Source: Thalassospira sp. HJ | GTDB lineage: Bacteria; Pseudomonadota; Alphaproteobacteria; Rhodospirillales; Thalassospiraceae | NCBI RefSeq assembly: GCF_000948415.1 | Contig: NZ_JYII01000015.1 | Location: 1-64,000 of the forward strand | DNA: 64,000 nucleotides | Direction: 5' to 3' | Shown here: piece by piece, positions 35,886 through 43,641 of the stretch | How positions within the stretch are numbered: position 1 is the stretch's first letter | Layout: each line of letters starts with the position of its first letter | Notes under the pieces: generated by a model | Told to the model about the DNA's origin: nothing | Database searches by the model: none | What the model saw: only the letters and a program-made list of their open reading frames with translations | Made by a program: the position numbers and the translations under genes

Positions 35886-36740
35886 ATGTATCAGTCCAAA
35901 TGGCGTATATTTACCAACCACACCATTCTGGTGCTTGGCGCACTTTTCATGATCCTTCCGGTCTGGATTGCCTTTGCGTCATCCACTCATACCCGTGAAT
36001 ACGTTTTCCAAAACGGTCTGCAATTCTGGCCGGGCGGCGAATTCTTTTCCAACTACGGGGCGATCCTGTTTGATGCAGAGGCGACCAAGGGCAGGGTGAC
36101 CGCCCTCGAAATGCTGTTTAACAGCATGGTGCTTGGTCTTGGCTTTGCGATCGGCAAGGTGATCATTTCGATGATGGCGGCTTACGCGATTGTCTATTTC
36201 CGCTTCAAACTGGCAGTGCCGCTGTTCTGGATCATTTTCTCGACCCTGTTGCTGCCGCTTGAAGTCCGCATTGTACCGTCCTACGAGGTTGTCGCGGATC
36301 TTGGGCTGCTTAACAGCTATACCGGTTTGATCCTGCCGCTGATTGCGTCTGCCACCGGCACGTTCTTCTTCCGGCAGTTTTACCGCTCGGTCCCCGATGA
36401 GTTGCTTGAAGCAGCTAGGCTGGACGGGGCAGGGCCGATCCGGTTCTTTATCGACATTCTGGTGCCGCTGTCGGTGACCATGATTGCCGCGATCTTCATC
36501 ATCATGTTTGTCGTTGGCTGGAACCAGTATCTCTGGCCGCTTCTGATGACGACGGATGATCAGCTCTACACCATCGTGATCGGGATCAAGCAGGTCTATA
36601 ACTCGCTTTATGAAGGCGGGCAGATACCGCAGTTCCCCAAGGCATTCGCACTGACAATTATGGCAACCATCCCACCAGTTCTGGTGGTGGTGATCTTCCA
36701 GCGCATGTTCGTCAAGGGGCTGGTCGAGACGGAAAAATAA
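35886..36740 (+). CDS. ugpE: Glycerol-3-phosphate ABC transporter permease UgpE
   Basis: A 284-aa permease, the second membrane subunit of the Ugp importer. The N-terminus HTILVLGALFMILPVWIAF is typical, and the EAA loop is in LLEAARLDGAGPIRFFIDILVPL. About six membrane segments. GGGGAACG precedes the ATG. The end FVKGLVETEK is the family C-terminus. Confidence 0.93.
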   Translation: MYQSKWRIFTNHTILVLGALFMILPVWIAFASSTHTREYVFQNGLQFWPGGEFFSNYGAILFDAEATKGRVTALEMLFNSMVLGLGFAIGKVIISMMAAYAIVYFRFKLAVPLFWIIFSTLLLPLEVRIVPSYEVVADLGLLNSYTGLILPLIASATGTFFFRQFYRSVPDELLEAARLDGAGPIRFFIDILVPLSVTMIAAIFIIMFVVGWNQYLWPLLMTTDDQLYTIVIGIKQVYNSLYEGGQIPQFPKAFALTIMATIPPVLVVVIFQRMFVKGLVETEK

Positions 36741-36797
36741 CTCCGTCTCCCAAACCCGCTGAATTGAAAATAACCGATCCGCATACAGGATACTAAG

Positions 36798-37868
36798 ATG
36801 GCAACTGTAACGCTTAATCAGGCCCAGAAAACCTACCCGAACGGCTTTAAGGCCATTCACGGCATTGACCTTAAGATCGAGGATGGCGAGTTCACCGTTC
36901 TTGTTGGTCCGTCGGGCTGTGGCAAATCCACGCTGCTGCGTATGATCGCAGGCCTTGAAAGCATTTCCGATGGCGAAATCAGTATTGATGACAAGGTCGT
37001 CAACAAGATCGCCCCGGCAGACCGTGATATCGCGATGGTTTTCCAGAACTATGCGCTTTATCCGCACATGAATAACTATGACAACATGGCCTATGGCCTG
37101 AAAAACCGCGGCTTTAGCAAGGCGGAAATCGATACCAAGGTCCGCGAGGCGGCCCGTATTCTGCAACTCGACGATCACCTTGAGCGCAAACCACGCCAAT
37201 TGTCCGGTGGCCAGCGTCAGCGTGTCGCCATGGGCCGCGCGATCGTGCGTCAGCCAAAGGTCTTCCTGTTTGACGAGCCGCTTTCAAACCTTGATGCCAA
37301 GTTGCGCGTCGATATGCGCCTTGAAATCAAGAATCTTCAGCAGCGTCTCGGCATTACATCGGTCTATGTCACCCACGATCAGGTCGAAGCCATGACCCTC
37401 GCTGATCGTTTGATCGTGATGAATGGCGGCATTGCGGAACAAATCGGCTCACCGATTGATATCTATGAAAAACCGGCAAGTCAGTTTGTGGCAGGCTTCA
37501 TCGGCTCCCCGGCCATGAACTTCCTGAAAGGCAAGGTTTCGGATGACAAGAAGCATGTCACCGTCGGCGATGGTGTGATGCTTGACCTTGATCACGATGT
37601 CGAAGCCGGCCGGGAGGTCACGGTGGGTATTCGCCCGGAACATCTCGACCTTCTGCAAGACGGAAAAGGGCGGATCAATGCGCCTGTGCGCATGGTTGAG
37701 TCCCTTGGTGCCGAGACTCTGGTTTACCTTGATTTCGGGGCCAATGCAGACAACGTTACGCTTCGTTTGCAGGGAACCCATCAATTTGCAAAGGGCGACC
37801 AACTTAGCCTTTCGGTCCCTGCCAACAAAATCCATTTGTTTGATATCGACAGTGGCAAGCGCCTCTGA
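36798..37868 (+). CDS. ugpC: Glycerol-3-phosphate ABC transporter ATPase UgpC
   Basis: A 356-aa MalK/UgpC-class ATPase. Walker A is GPSGCGKS (about 37-44), the signature is LSGGQRQR, Walker B is VFLFDEP, and a C-terminal TOBE/regulatory domain with IGIRPEHL-type sequence ([11 protein letters not shown]) follows. It powers the UgpBAE importer. It closes the operon and is followed by a good terminator. In E. coli the C-terminal domain mediates inhibition by phosphate; that is not tested here. Confidence 0.94.
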   Translation: MATVTLNQAQKTYPNGFKAIHGIDLKIEDGEFTVLVGPSGCGKSTLLRMIAGLESISDGEISIDDKVVNKIAPADRDIAMVFQNYALYPHMNNYDNMAYGLKNRGFSKAEIDTKVREAARILQLDDHLERKPRQLSGGQRQRVAMGRAIVRQPKVFLFDEPLSNLDAKLRVDMRLEIKNLQQRLGITSVYVTHDQVEAMTLADRLIVMNGGIAEQIGSPIDIYEKPASQFVAGFIGSPAMNFLKGKVSDDKKHVTVGDGVMLDLDHDVEAGREVTVGIRPEHLDLLQDGKGRINAPVRMVESLGAETLVYLDFGANADNVTLRLQGTHQFAKGDQLSLSVPANKIHLFDIDSGKRL

Positions 37869-37894
37869 TTGATAACAGATACCCGGACTTTCAA

Positions 37895-37935
37895 GCGCCT
37901 CTGGCAATGTGAATTTGTCAGAGGCACTTTTGTTT
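37895..37935 (+). terminator. Intrinsic terminator after ugpC
   Basis: GCCTCTGGCAA (37897-37907) pairs with TTGTCAGAGGC (37915-37925), one G-U pair, with a 7-nt loop, followed by ACTTTTGTTT. Confidence 0.85.
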
Positions 37936-38013
37936 ACGGTTGCTGGCACTTTACCCTTGTCTCAAACCTTGCGAACGGGGTAGTTCCTATGCGCGAAAGT
38001 TAAGGAGTTCGAT

Positions 38014-38487
38014 GTGCAGACCGACCAGAAAAAAGCGCTTTATGAAGAAGCGCAAAAAGAGCTGATCAGCATTACCGAAGGCGAAACGAACGTGACCGCC
38101 GTGATGGCGACGGTGTGCTGCATCCTTTCGCAAAAGTTCGACTATTACTTCTGGACGGGGTTCTATAATGTTGATCCCAATAAGGAAAGCGAACTTGTCG
38201 TCGGGCCGTATCAGGGTACGCTTGGCTGCCTTCGCATTCCGTTCGGGCGCGGCGTTTGTGGCGTCGCTGCATCAACGCTTGAGACCCAGGTGGTTGCAGA
38301 TGTTCACGCATTCCCGGGGCATATCGCCTGCGACAGTCGGACCAATTCGGAAATCGTCTTACCGGTGACTAATGCGGATGGACAGTTGATCGCCGTGCTC
38401 GACGTCGATAGTGTCGAAGCCAATTCGTTTGATGAAACGGATCGCATTGCACTTGAAACTTTAATGCAGCGCATTTTTGCGCAATGA
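38014..38487 (+). CDS. msrC: Free methionine-(R)-sulfoxide reductase (GAF domain)
   Basis: A single GAF-domain protein of 157 aa. It keeps the three redox cysteines of the family: C72 (LGCLRI), C82 (GVCG) and C106 (IACDS); their spacing (10 and 24) equals that in E. coli (C84, C94, C118). It reduces free Met-R-sulfoxide. The GTG start at 38014 has AAGGAG six bases upstream; an overlapping ATG at 38012 is in another frame. Confidence 0.92.
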   Translation: MQTDQKKALYEEAQKELISITEGETNVTAVMATVCCILSQKFDYYFWTGFYNVDPNKESELVVGPYQGTLGCLRIPFGRGVCGVAASTLETQVVADVHAFPGHIACDSRTNSEIVLPVTNADGQLIAVLDVDSVEANSFDETDRIALETLMQRIFAQ

Positions 38488-38546
38488 TAACCCACAAGCC
38501 TCGACAAATCGGGGCAGCGGACAACACAAACTTTGGAAGATAACCC

Positions 38547-39077
38547 ATGGCTGGCAGTGTCAATAAAGTCATTCTCGTCGGGAACCTTGGCCGCGATCCT
38601 GAAATCCGGTTTACCCAGGCTGGCAAAAAGATCGCCAATTTCAGCATCGCAACCTCCGAACAGTGGCGTGACCGTCAGTCCGGCGAGCGCCGCGAGCGCA
38701 CCGAATGGCACCGTATTGTCGTCTTCAACGAAGGCCTTGCTGACGTCGTAGAGCGCTTTGTCAAGAAAGGCAGCAAGCTCTATATCGAAGGTCAGCTGCG
38801 TACCCGCAAATGGCAGGGGCAGGACGGCAAGGACAACTACACCACCGAAGTCGTTCTTGAAGGCTTCAACTCCAACCTGACCATGCTGGATAACCGCGGC
38901 GGTGAAGGCGGCGGCATGGGTGGCGGTTCATCCTCTGGTGGTGGCTATGGCGGCGGCCAGGACAGCGGCGGCGGATTTGGCGGCGGCTCTGATGCCGGTT
39001 GGGGCAATGGCGGCTCGTCCGGTGGCGGTTCTGCACCGGCGGGTGCCCCGGATCTTGATGACGAGATCCCGTTCTAA
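38547..39077 (+). CDS. ssb: Single-stranded DNA-binding protein
   Basis: A 176-aa SSB. The OB fold covers about 1-112 (MAGSVNKVILVGNLGRDPEI start). A Gly-rich linker (about 118-165) of low complexity follows. The acidic tip DLDDEIPF, which docks repair and replication partners, is intact. No LexA box was seen in its short upstream region. A strong terminator follows. Confidence 0.97.
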   Translation: MAGSVNKVILVGNLGRDPEIRFTQAGKKIANFSIATSEQWRDRQSGERRERTEWHRIVVFNEGLADVVERFVKKGSKLYIEGQLRTRKWQGQDGKDNYTTEVVLEGFNSNLTMLDNRGGEGGGMGGGSSSGGGYGGGQDSGGGFGGGSDAGWGNGGSSGGGSAPAGAPDLDDEIPF

Positions 39078-39106
39078 CCAACCGCTTGAAACGACAGAAT
39101 TCAATG

Positions 39107-39143
39107 CACCCCGAAACACTGGTTGTTTTGGGGTGTTTTGTTT
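39107..39143 (+). terminator. Intrinsic terminator after ssb
   Basis: An 11-bp stem (39107-39117 with 39124-39134, one G-U pair) has a 6-nt loop and is followed by TTTTGTTTT. Confidence 0.9.
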
Positions 39144-39291
39144 TGTGCGGACCCTCCTTTGAAATCGCTTTAGCCGACCACACATGACATGGAGTGACTC
39201 AATCAAAAGATTTTAGCTACGGCGCTATAAATACTTAAGAAAATCTGATGTAAGATTACAGTTCACACTTGGCTGAACAAGGGAGCCGTTT

Positions 39292-39720
39292 TTGGCCGGT
39301 CCGATATTTGGAACCCCGCGGATGGGGCAGAGCTATAACGTTCAGGACTGCGTCTATGCCGTGATCAAACGCGAAAACGGTGACGTTGCCGTTGCACGCA
39401 CGCCCAAGGGGATTGTGCTGCTGGGTGGCGGGGTCGAAGACGGCGAAAGTGAACGGGATGCCCTTTATCGCGAGGCATATGAAGAATCCGGCTATCGCGC
39501 GCATATCCTTTCGCGGCTCGGCTTTGCATCACAATATGTCAATAACGCCGCCAAGGACCGTTTCCGCCTCAAACGTGCGACCTTCTTTCTTTGTGAACTT
39601 ACCGAAAAGATCGGGCCGCCAGTCGATCAGGACCACGAACTGCTATGGCTGCCCTATAAAGAAGCCCATGAAAGCCTGATCCGGCCATTTCATCGCTGGG
39701 CGCTGGAATTTGTGCGCTAA
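39292..39720 (+). CDS. NUDIX hydrolase
   Basis: A 142-aa hydrolase with a TTG start at 39292, chosen because AAGGGAG lies 7 nt upstream and the conserved domain begins soon after. The Nudix box at about 46-68 has the GGGVEDGESERDALYREA core and the REA-EE-G catalytic residues. It acts on nucleoside diphosphate derivatives; the substrate is unknown. Its stop overlaps that of the convergent YchJ-like gene by 3 bp. Confidence 0.85.
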   Translation: MAGPIFGTPRMGQSYNVQDCVYAVIKRENGDVAVARTPKGIVLLGGGVEDGESERDALYREAYEESGYRAHILSRLGFASQYVNNAAKDRFRLKRATFFLCELTEKIGPPVDQDHELLWLPYKEAHESLIRPFHRWALEFVR

Positions 39721-40211
39721 CCGCAGCACTTCTTGAATTTCTTGCCCGATCCGCACGGGCAGGGATCGTTCCGGCCGGCTTTGGCTGGTGCTTCAAGACG
39801 CTTCTCACCCGGAAACACACCATCCACATAGAACCACTTGCCGTCGCGACGTTCAAAATTGGATCTTTCGTGAAGCTGATGTTTTTTGCCGTTTTCTTCA
39901 AACCGGGCAATGAACTCGACAATTCCGGTTTGATCCAGAACGCCGCCCGCAACGCTTTCAACGATCTCCAACCCGGTCCAGCGTGTGGTGTCTTGCGCAA
40001 TACTTTCCGCGTCAAACCCGGAACGATTTTCTTCTGCCAGCGTTGAAAGAAGGTAAGCCCCATCACGCAGGACAAAGGCACAATACCGTGATCGCATCAG
40101 CTTTTCCGCCGACTCAGCACTGGCAGCCCCCGAATGATACTTGCCACAACAGGCGCCATAGCTTTTCAGGCTCCCACACGGGCAAGGCGCGGCTGCAGCA
40201 AGGGTTATCAT
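39717..40211 (-). CDS. YchJ-like SEC-C motif protein (UPF0225)
   Basis: A 164-aa protein with a SEC-C zinc motif at each end (PCPCGSLKSYGACCG near the N-terminus and DPCPCGSGKKFKKCCG at the C-terminus), flanking an NTF2-like core domain. The start MITLAAAAPCPCG at 40211 has GGAG 7 nt upstream; an ATG at 40223 is also in frame. E. coli YchJ has the same layout; its molecular function is not settled. Confidence 0.9.
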   Translation of the reverse strand: MITLAAAAPCPCGSLKSYGACCGKYHSGAASAESAEKLMRSRYCAFVLRDGAYLLSTLAEENRSGFDAESIAQDTTRWTGLEIVESVAGGVLDQTGIVEFIARFEENGKKHQLHERSNFERRDGKWFYVDGVFPGEKRLEAPAKAGRNDPCPCGSGKKFKKCCG

Positions 40212-40492
40212 GATGAACTCCATTCATTTTGGGCGTTTACGGCCAACATACAGGAGCAGTTTCATGCATGCCATATCGCAAAGATCTGCGCGTGGGATTG
40301 AGCCCTGACAATGTAAAGAAAGCCGCTTTTCACCCGTCCCAAGCAAATTTGGACGATTTGCCTTTGTTTCGCCGCATATCGATCCTAGCGTTAACCATTA
40401 GCGTTTAAAGTACCTGACTGTGTTTGTCGACTATAGTTCCTAAAACGCTGATGTAGACGGATTAATATATCTGAAACACACGCTGGAAGTTC

Positions 40493-40522
40493 TTGACGGA
40501 TTTAGTCGGGTTTAGATATATT
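40493..40522 (+). promoter_or_regulatory. Sigma70-type promoter for the rpoH leader
   Basis: TTGACG (40493-40498) and TATATT (40517-40522) are 18 bp apart, a good match to the housekeeping consensus. Transcription would start near 40529 and run about 300 nt to rpoH. Confidence 0.6.
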
Positions 40523-40550
40523 AATAAATGCGGGTGGGGGCCCAAAGGCA

Positions 40551-40580
40551 CCGCCGGATCAACGTCCGGCCAATTGGCGG
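40551..40580 (+). other. Mutually exclusive hairpins in the rpoH leader
   Basis: CCGGA (40554-40558) can pair with TCCGG (40565-40569), while CCGCC (40551-40555) can pair with GGCGG (40576-40580), and GCCAATTGGC (40569-40578) is itself a palindrome. These pairings compete, which is typical of regulatory leaders. Confidence 0.45.
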
Positions 40581-40622
40581 ACATGTAAATTGTCGATTTG
40601 CTTCGAGTAAGGATGAGACACG

Positions 40623-40664
40623 ATGAATGAACTTCTTATTAGCGTCTGCTGTCCTCTTCCATAG
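40623..40664 (+). CDS. Possible 13-codon leader peptide upstream of rpoH
   Basis: ATG at 40623 opens a 13-codon ORF (MNELLISVCCPLP) ending in TAG at 40662-40664. AAGGA at 40609-40613 is placed 9 nt before the ATG. Two Cys codons in a row and two Pro codons near the end could stall ribosomes. It lies just before a 9-bp hairpin (40683-40722). It may be chance, but start, ribosome site and position fit a leader ORF. Confidence 0.4.
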   Translation: MNELLISVCCPLP

Positions 40665-40682
40665 GTGACTTTGGAATGAGAT

Positions 40683-40722
40683 ACGACCGGATCACACCTA
40701 TCCTTAGATAGTTTCCGGTCGT
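40683..40722 (+). other. 9-bp stem in the rpoH leader
   Basis: ACGACCGGA (40683-40691) pairs perfectly with TCCGGTCGT (40714-40722). The 22-nt loop contains an inner CTAT/ATAG stem. There is no T-run after it, so it is a structural rather than a terminator hairpin. Confidence 0.55.
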
Positions 40723-40810
40723 CCACGTGAATTATTTCACAACCGATAGCGTTTGCGCGTCATCCAGCTTCTGACGGACTCCGTATCCAGTGTAGATGCC
40801 GACGTGTAAA

Positions 40811-40822
40811 CCTCTCAGGAGG
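40811..40822 (+). promoter_or_regulatory. Ribosome site of rpoH paired with an anti-SD
   Basis: The strong Shine-Dalgarno AGGAGG (40817-40822) sits 7 nt before the ATG. CCTC (40811-40814) can fold back onto GAGG (40819-40822) in a 4-bp hairpin with a 4-nt loop. Such a weak lid could open with heat. E. coli rpoH is a known RNA thermometer, but by a different structure. Confidence 0.45.
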
Positions 40823-40829
40823 ACATAGA

Positions 40830-41699
40830 ATGAGCGCCATTAAATTACCAGCCGTTCCCCAGGAAGAGGGTTTCTCGGGTTATCTCCGTGAAGTCTGGAA
40901 GTTCCCCATGCTTACGGCGGATGAAGAATACATGCTGGCCCACCGTTATCAGGATCATGATGACACCGAGGCCGCCCACAAACTTGTTACCAGTCACTTG
41001 CGCCTTGTTGCCAAGATCGCGTTTGGTTATCGCGGCTACGGCCTGCCGATGGCCGACCTTGTCGCAGAGGGCAATACCGGCCTGATGCGTGCCGTGCAGA
41101 AGTTCGACCCCGAGCGTGGCTTCCGCCTGTCGACCTATGCGATGTGGTGGATCCGTGCAGCGGTGACCGAATACATTCTGCAGAGCTGGTCGATGGTCAA
41201 ACTCGGCACCATGGCAGCACAGAAGAAACTGTTCTTCAGCCTGCGTAAAGCCAAGCGTCAGCTTAACATTTATGACAATGGCGAACTTTCGCCAGAGGAA
41301 GCTGATCAGGTTGCCGAAAAACTTGGTGTTACCGGTCGTGAAGCACTTGATATGAACCGCCGCCTTGCGGCGCGTGACTTCTCGCTCAACACACCGATGC
41401 CAAAAGACGAGGGGATGGAGTATCTCGATACCCTGTCGTCTGACGCACCGAGCCCGGAAGCACTGGTTGCGGATGCCGAAGAACGTGTTCTTCACAACGG
41501 CATGCTGAAAAACGCACTGGGTGAATTGCCCGAACGTGAACAGGAAATTATCAAGGCCCGTTTCTTGACCGATGATCCGATCACGCTCGAAAAACTTGGT
41601 GAACGCTTCGGTGTTAGCCGTGAACGCGTCCGTCAGCTTGAAGCACGCGCTTTCAAGAAGATCCAGGAAAGCGTTCTGACCCAGCACGCGGCTGCGTAA
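40830..41699 (+). CDS. rpoH: RNA polymerase sigma-32 factor (heat shock)
   Basis: A 289-aa sigma factor that directs transcription of heat shock genes. Region 2 contains GNTGLMRAVQKFDPERGFRL-type sequence (about 81-100) and the RpoH box QKKLFFSLR is at 131-139, the feature that marks this subfamily. Region 4 ends in FGVSRERVRQLEARAFKKI. Alphaproteobacteria often carry two rpoH paralogues; only one is seen here. A long leader precedes it and a clear terminator follows. Confidence 0.96.
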   Translation: MSAIKLPAVPQEEGFSGYLREVWKFPMLTADEEYMLAHRYQDHDDTEAAHKLVTSHLRLVAKIAFGYRGYGLPMADLVAEGNTGLMRAVQKFDPERGFRLSTYAMWWIRAAVTEYILQSWSMVKLGTMAAQKKLFFSLRKAKRQLNIYDNGELSPEEADQVAEKLGVTGREALDMNRRLAARDFSLNTPMPKDEGMEYLDTLSSDAPSPEALVADAEERVLHNGMLKNALGELPEREQEIIKARFLTDDPITLEKLGERFGVSRERVRQLEARAFKKIQESVLTQHAAA

Positions 41700-41721
41700 G
41701 CATAACGCACCCAATCAAATC

Positions 41722-41755
41722 AAAAGGCGGCATCCCAAGGGAGCCGCCTTTTTTC
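41722..41755 (+). terminator. Intrinsic terminator after rpoH
   Basis: AAGGCGGC (41724-41731) pairs with GCCGCCTT (41743-41750), with further inner pairing, and is followed by TTTTTT (41749-41754). Confidence 0.9.
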
Positions 41756-41789
41756 ATACTGTATCGCTTGGTCCAAGTCGGAAAGGCGC

Positions 41790-42245
41790 TTAGCCTTTTG
41801 AAAGCACATGGCGCGATTTGGCGATGATTTCGATGGTCTTGTTCCACAGGGCGTATTTGGTCACGTCCTTGACATTGACCCACTTGGCGTCCGCGGCATC
41901 GCCACCAAGCGTGATATCGGGGTTAAGTGCCACCGCGACGAAATCAATCAGCGTATAGTGATATTCGACCTTGTCATCCTCGTTGGTGGAAATCATGTCC
42001 ACCGCATCCACAAGGATCGGGCTTGAAATCTTGACCCCGGTTTCCTCAAGGACTTCGCGGCACACCGCATCACGCACCGTTTCACCAAGTTCCTGCGCGC
42101 CGCCCGGAAGGCTCCAGGTTCCAACATGGGGTTCCTTGCCGCGCTGGATCAAAAGAACATGGTCCTTGTGCCAGACAACGGCGCCAACGCCGACAAGCGG
42201 GCGGGGCAAAAAGGTTCGCTGATCATCAAGTTCAGAAATCGTCAT
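41790..42245 (-). CDS. NUDIX hydrolase
   Basis: A protein of 151 aa from the ATG at 42245, which has GGAAG upstream; an ATG three bases earlier and longer readings to 42290 exist. The Nudix box starts at about residue 48 with GGAQELGETVRDAVCREV and the catalytic EETG. It probably hydrolyses a nucleotide sugar or ADP-ribose-like compound. It overlaps the upstream small gene by 14 bp, so the two are translationally coupled. Confidence 0.87.
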   Translation of the reverse strand: MTISELDDQRTFLPRPLVGVGAVVWHKDHVLLIQRGKEPHVGTWSLPGGAQELGETVRDAVCREVLEETGVKISSPILVDAVDMISTNEDDKVEYHYTLIDFVAVALNPDITLGGDAADAKWVNVKDVTKYALWNKTIEIIAKSRHVLSKG

Positions 42246-42501
42246 CATCTTCTTCCAAATCATCGTCCGGGTCAGGGACTTCATGCACAACCTTTCCGGT
42301 CATTTCACGTGCCCGGATACCGGGGGTTCCAAGAAACTGTTCCTCGGACTCCGGATGCAGGGACATCACAAAATCCCGGGTCGGCGCATCACCGATGGCA
42401 AACTGCCGTGCGGTTTCATAATCAGGCGCGCGAACCTTGGCGGTTTTGATCCCGACCGAACCCTCATCATCGTAAATATATTCAACAATCCAGACCTGCA
42501 A
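42232..42501 (-). CDS. Small acidic protein of unknown function
   Basis: An 89-aa protein. The N-terminal half (MQVWIVEYIYDDEGSVGIKT start) looks like a small folded alpha/beta domain with ETARQFAIGDAPTRDF. The C-terminus is a run of Asp/Glu (DPDDDLEEDDDDF). No family was recognised. Its 3' end overlaps the NUDIX gene, so it is probably expressed with it. Its coding pattern and coupling argue that it is real. Confidence 0.65.
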   Translation of the reverse strand: MQVWIVEYIYDDEGSVGIKTAKVRAPDYETARQFAIGDAPTRDFVMSLHPESEEQFLGTPGIRAREMTGKVVHEVPDPDDDLEEDDDDF

Positions 42502-42703
42502 AACGTCTCCATAACAATTCTGATCTGCAAATTACGGTTTGTTGGTTGCACCGCAAACTTGAATACTGCTATCACTTTAAGAAGCGGGAATAACCCGGCT
42601 TTAAGTCCCAGCTTAGCCATATTCTCACGTACAATGATCAAAAGCCAAAGACTAATCTTGCAGTTTTGGCTCTTGATATTTGGCTCTTTTGCACAGGTGG
42701 TCA

Positions 42704-43576
42704 ATGAACGCCAAGCGCGACGACAATGATGATCCGGAAAACAAGAGTTCGGATCATGTTATCCCAAGTCCGGGTATGTTTGCCCGGATAAGAGCCTATT
42801 TCCTGACCGGTGTGCTTGTCAGTGCACCTCTTGCGATTACCTTCGGGCTTGCTTGGTGGTTCATCGAGTTTGTCGATAGCAAGGTCATCCCGCTAATCCC
42901 GGCCCATTACAATCCGGAATCCTATCTTCCGGTTGGCTATGAAGACTACGGGATTCCGGGTTTTGGCCTTTTGGTCATTATCGTTTTCATCACCGTTGTT
43001 GGCTGGTTTACAACCAACTTTGCCGGTCGAGCGTTAATTAAGCTTTACGAACGCATCCTTGGCCGCATTCCGGCCGTGCGCAGCATCTATGGTGCGGTCA
43101 AGCAGATCCTCGAAACGGTTCTGGCCAACCAGTCGAACGCTTTCCGTCAGGCTGTCCTGCTGGAATACCCGCGCCGCGGTATGTGGGCAATCGGTTTTAT
43201 CACCGGCGAAACCACGGGCGAGGTACAAAACCTGACCGAAGACAAGGTGATCAACATATTCCTGCCGACCACGCCAAACCCGACCTCGGGCTTCTTGCTG
43301 TTCGTGCCGAAGCGTGATGTGGTGATCCTCGATATGACGGTTGAAGAAGCAATCAAGATGGTCATGTCGGGCGGCATCGTTACCCCGCCAGATCGCCGTC
43401 CGGCTGAACAGCGCAACCACCCGCAGGTTGCCGCCAAGACCTACGAGGATGTCGATACCCTACGTGAAAAGGAAAACGTGCCGATCCTGGTATCACGTGA
43501 TATCCCGGCACGCTTGGAAACGGATGAGGCTACTGAGCCAAAATCCAAAGACGGCAAAACGCCAGAAGACGCGTGA
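42704..43576 (+). CDS. DUF502 membrane protein
   Basis: A 290-aa inner membrane protein of the DUF502 family, with two membrane segments (around 36-58 and 92-112), the conserved GRIPAVRSIYGAVKQILETV (about 128-147) and a C-terminal soluble tail. The ATG at 42704 has AGGTGG upstream. A recG-DUF502 neighbourhood is recurrent in alphaproteobacteria. Function is unknown in bacteria; plant homologues are COV-type membrane proteins. Confidence 0.88.
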   Translation: MNAKRDDNDDPENKSSDHVIPSPGMFARIRAYFLTGVLVSAPLAITFGLAWWFIEFVDSKVIPLIPAHYNPESYLPVGYEDYGIPGFGLLVIIVFITVVGWFTTNFAGRALIKLYERILGRIPAVRSIYGAVKQILETVLANQSNAFRQAVLLEYPRRGMWAIGFITGETTGEVQNLTEDKVINIFLPTTPNPTSGFLLFVPKRDVVILDMTVEEAIKMVMSGGIVTPPDRRPAEQRNHPQVAAKTYEDVDTLREKENVPILVSRDIPARLETDEATEPKSKDGKTPEDA

Positions 43577-43607
43577 TTGCACCATCCTAAGCGGTATCGA
43601 AGAACAG

Positions 43608-43640
43608 AAAAGGGCGCATCAAATCGGTGCGCCCTTGTTT
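43608..43640. terminator. Bidirectional terminator between DUF502 and recG
   Basis: AAGGGCGCA (43610-43618) pairs with TGCGCCCTT (43628-43636) around a 9-nt loop, with a T-rich tail on the plus strand and an A-run upstream. The two genes converge here. Confidence 0.82.
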
Positions 43641-43641
43641 G

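Larger units (their letters stand above)
40212..40829 (+). promoter_or_regulatory. Long intergenic region and rpoH leader
   Basis: This 618-bp stretch holds no gene other than a possible 13-codon ORF. Its first 280 bp show no clear feature. From 40493 on it has a strong sigma70-type promoter, alternative GC-rich hairpins at 40551-40580, the short ORF (40623-40664), a 9-bp stem (40683-40722), a GTGAA/TTCAC hairpin (40727-40740) and the rpoH ribosome site. The transcribed leader would be about 300 nt. Confidence 0.6.

Noticed and set aside
35979-37199. 406-codon minus-strand ORF across ugpE and ugpC
   Set aside because: Antisense to two well supported genes; the residue pattern is His/Arg-rich and not protein-like.
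40845-41714. 289-codon minus-strand ORF opposite rpoH
   Set aside because: Shadow of rpoH with no own start signals.
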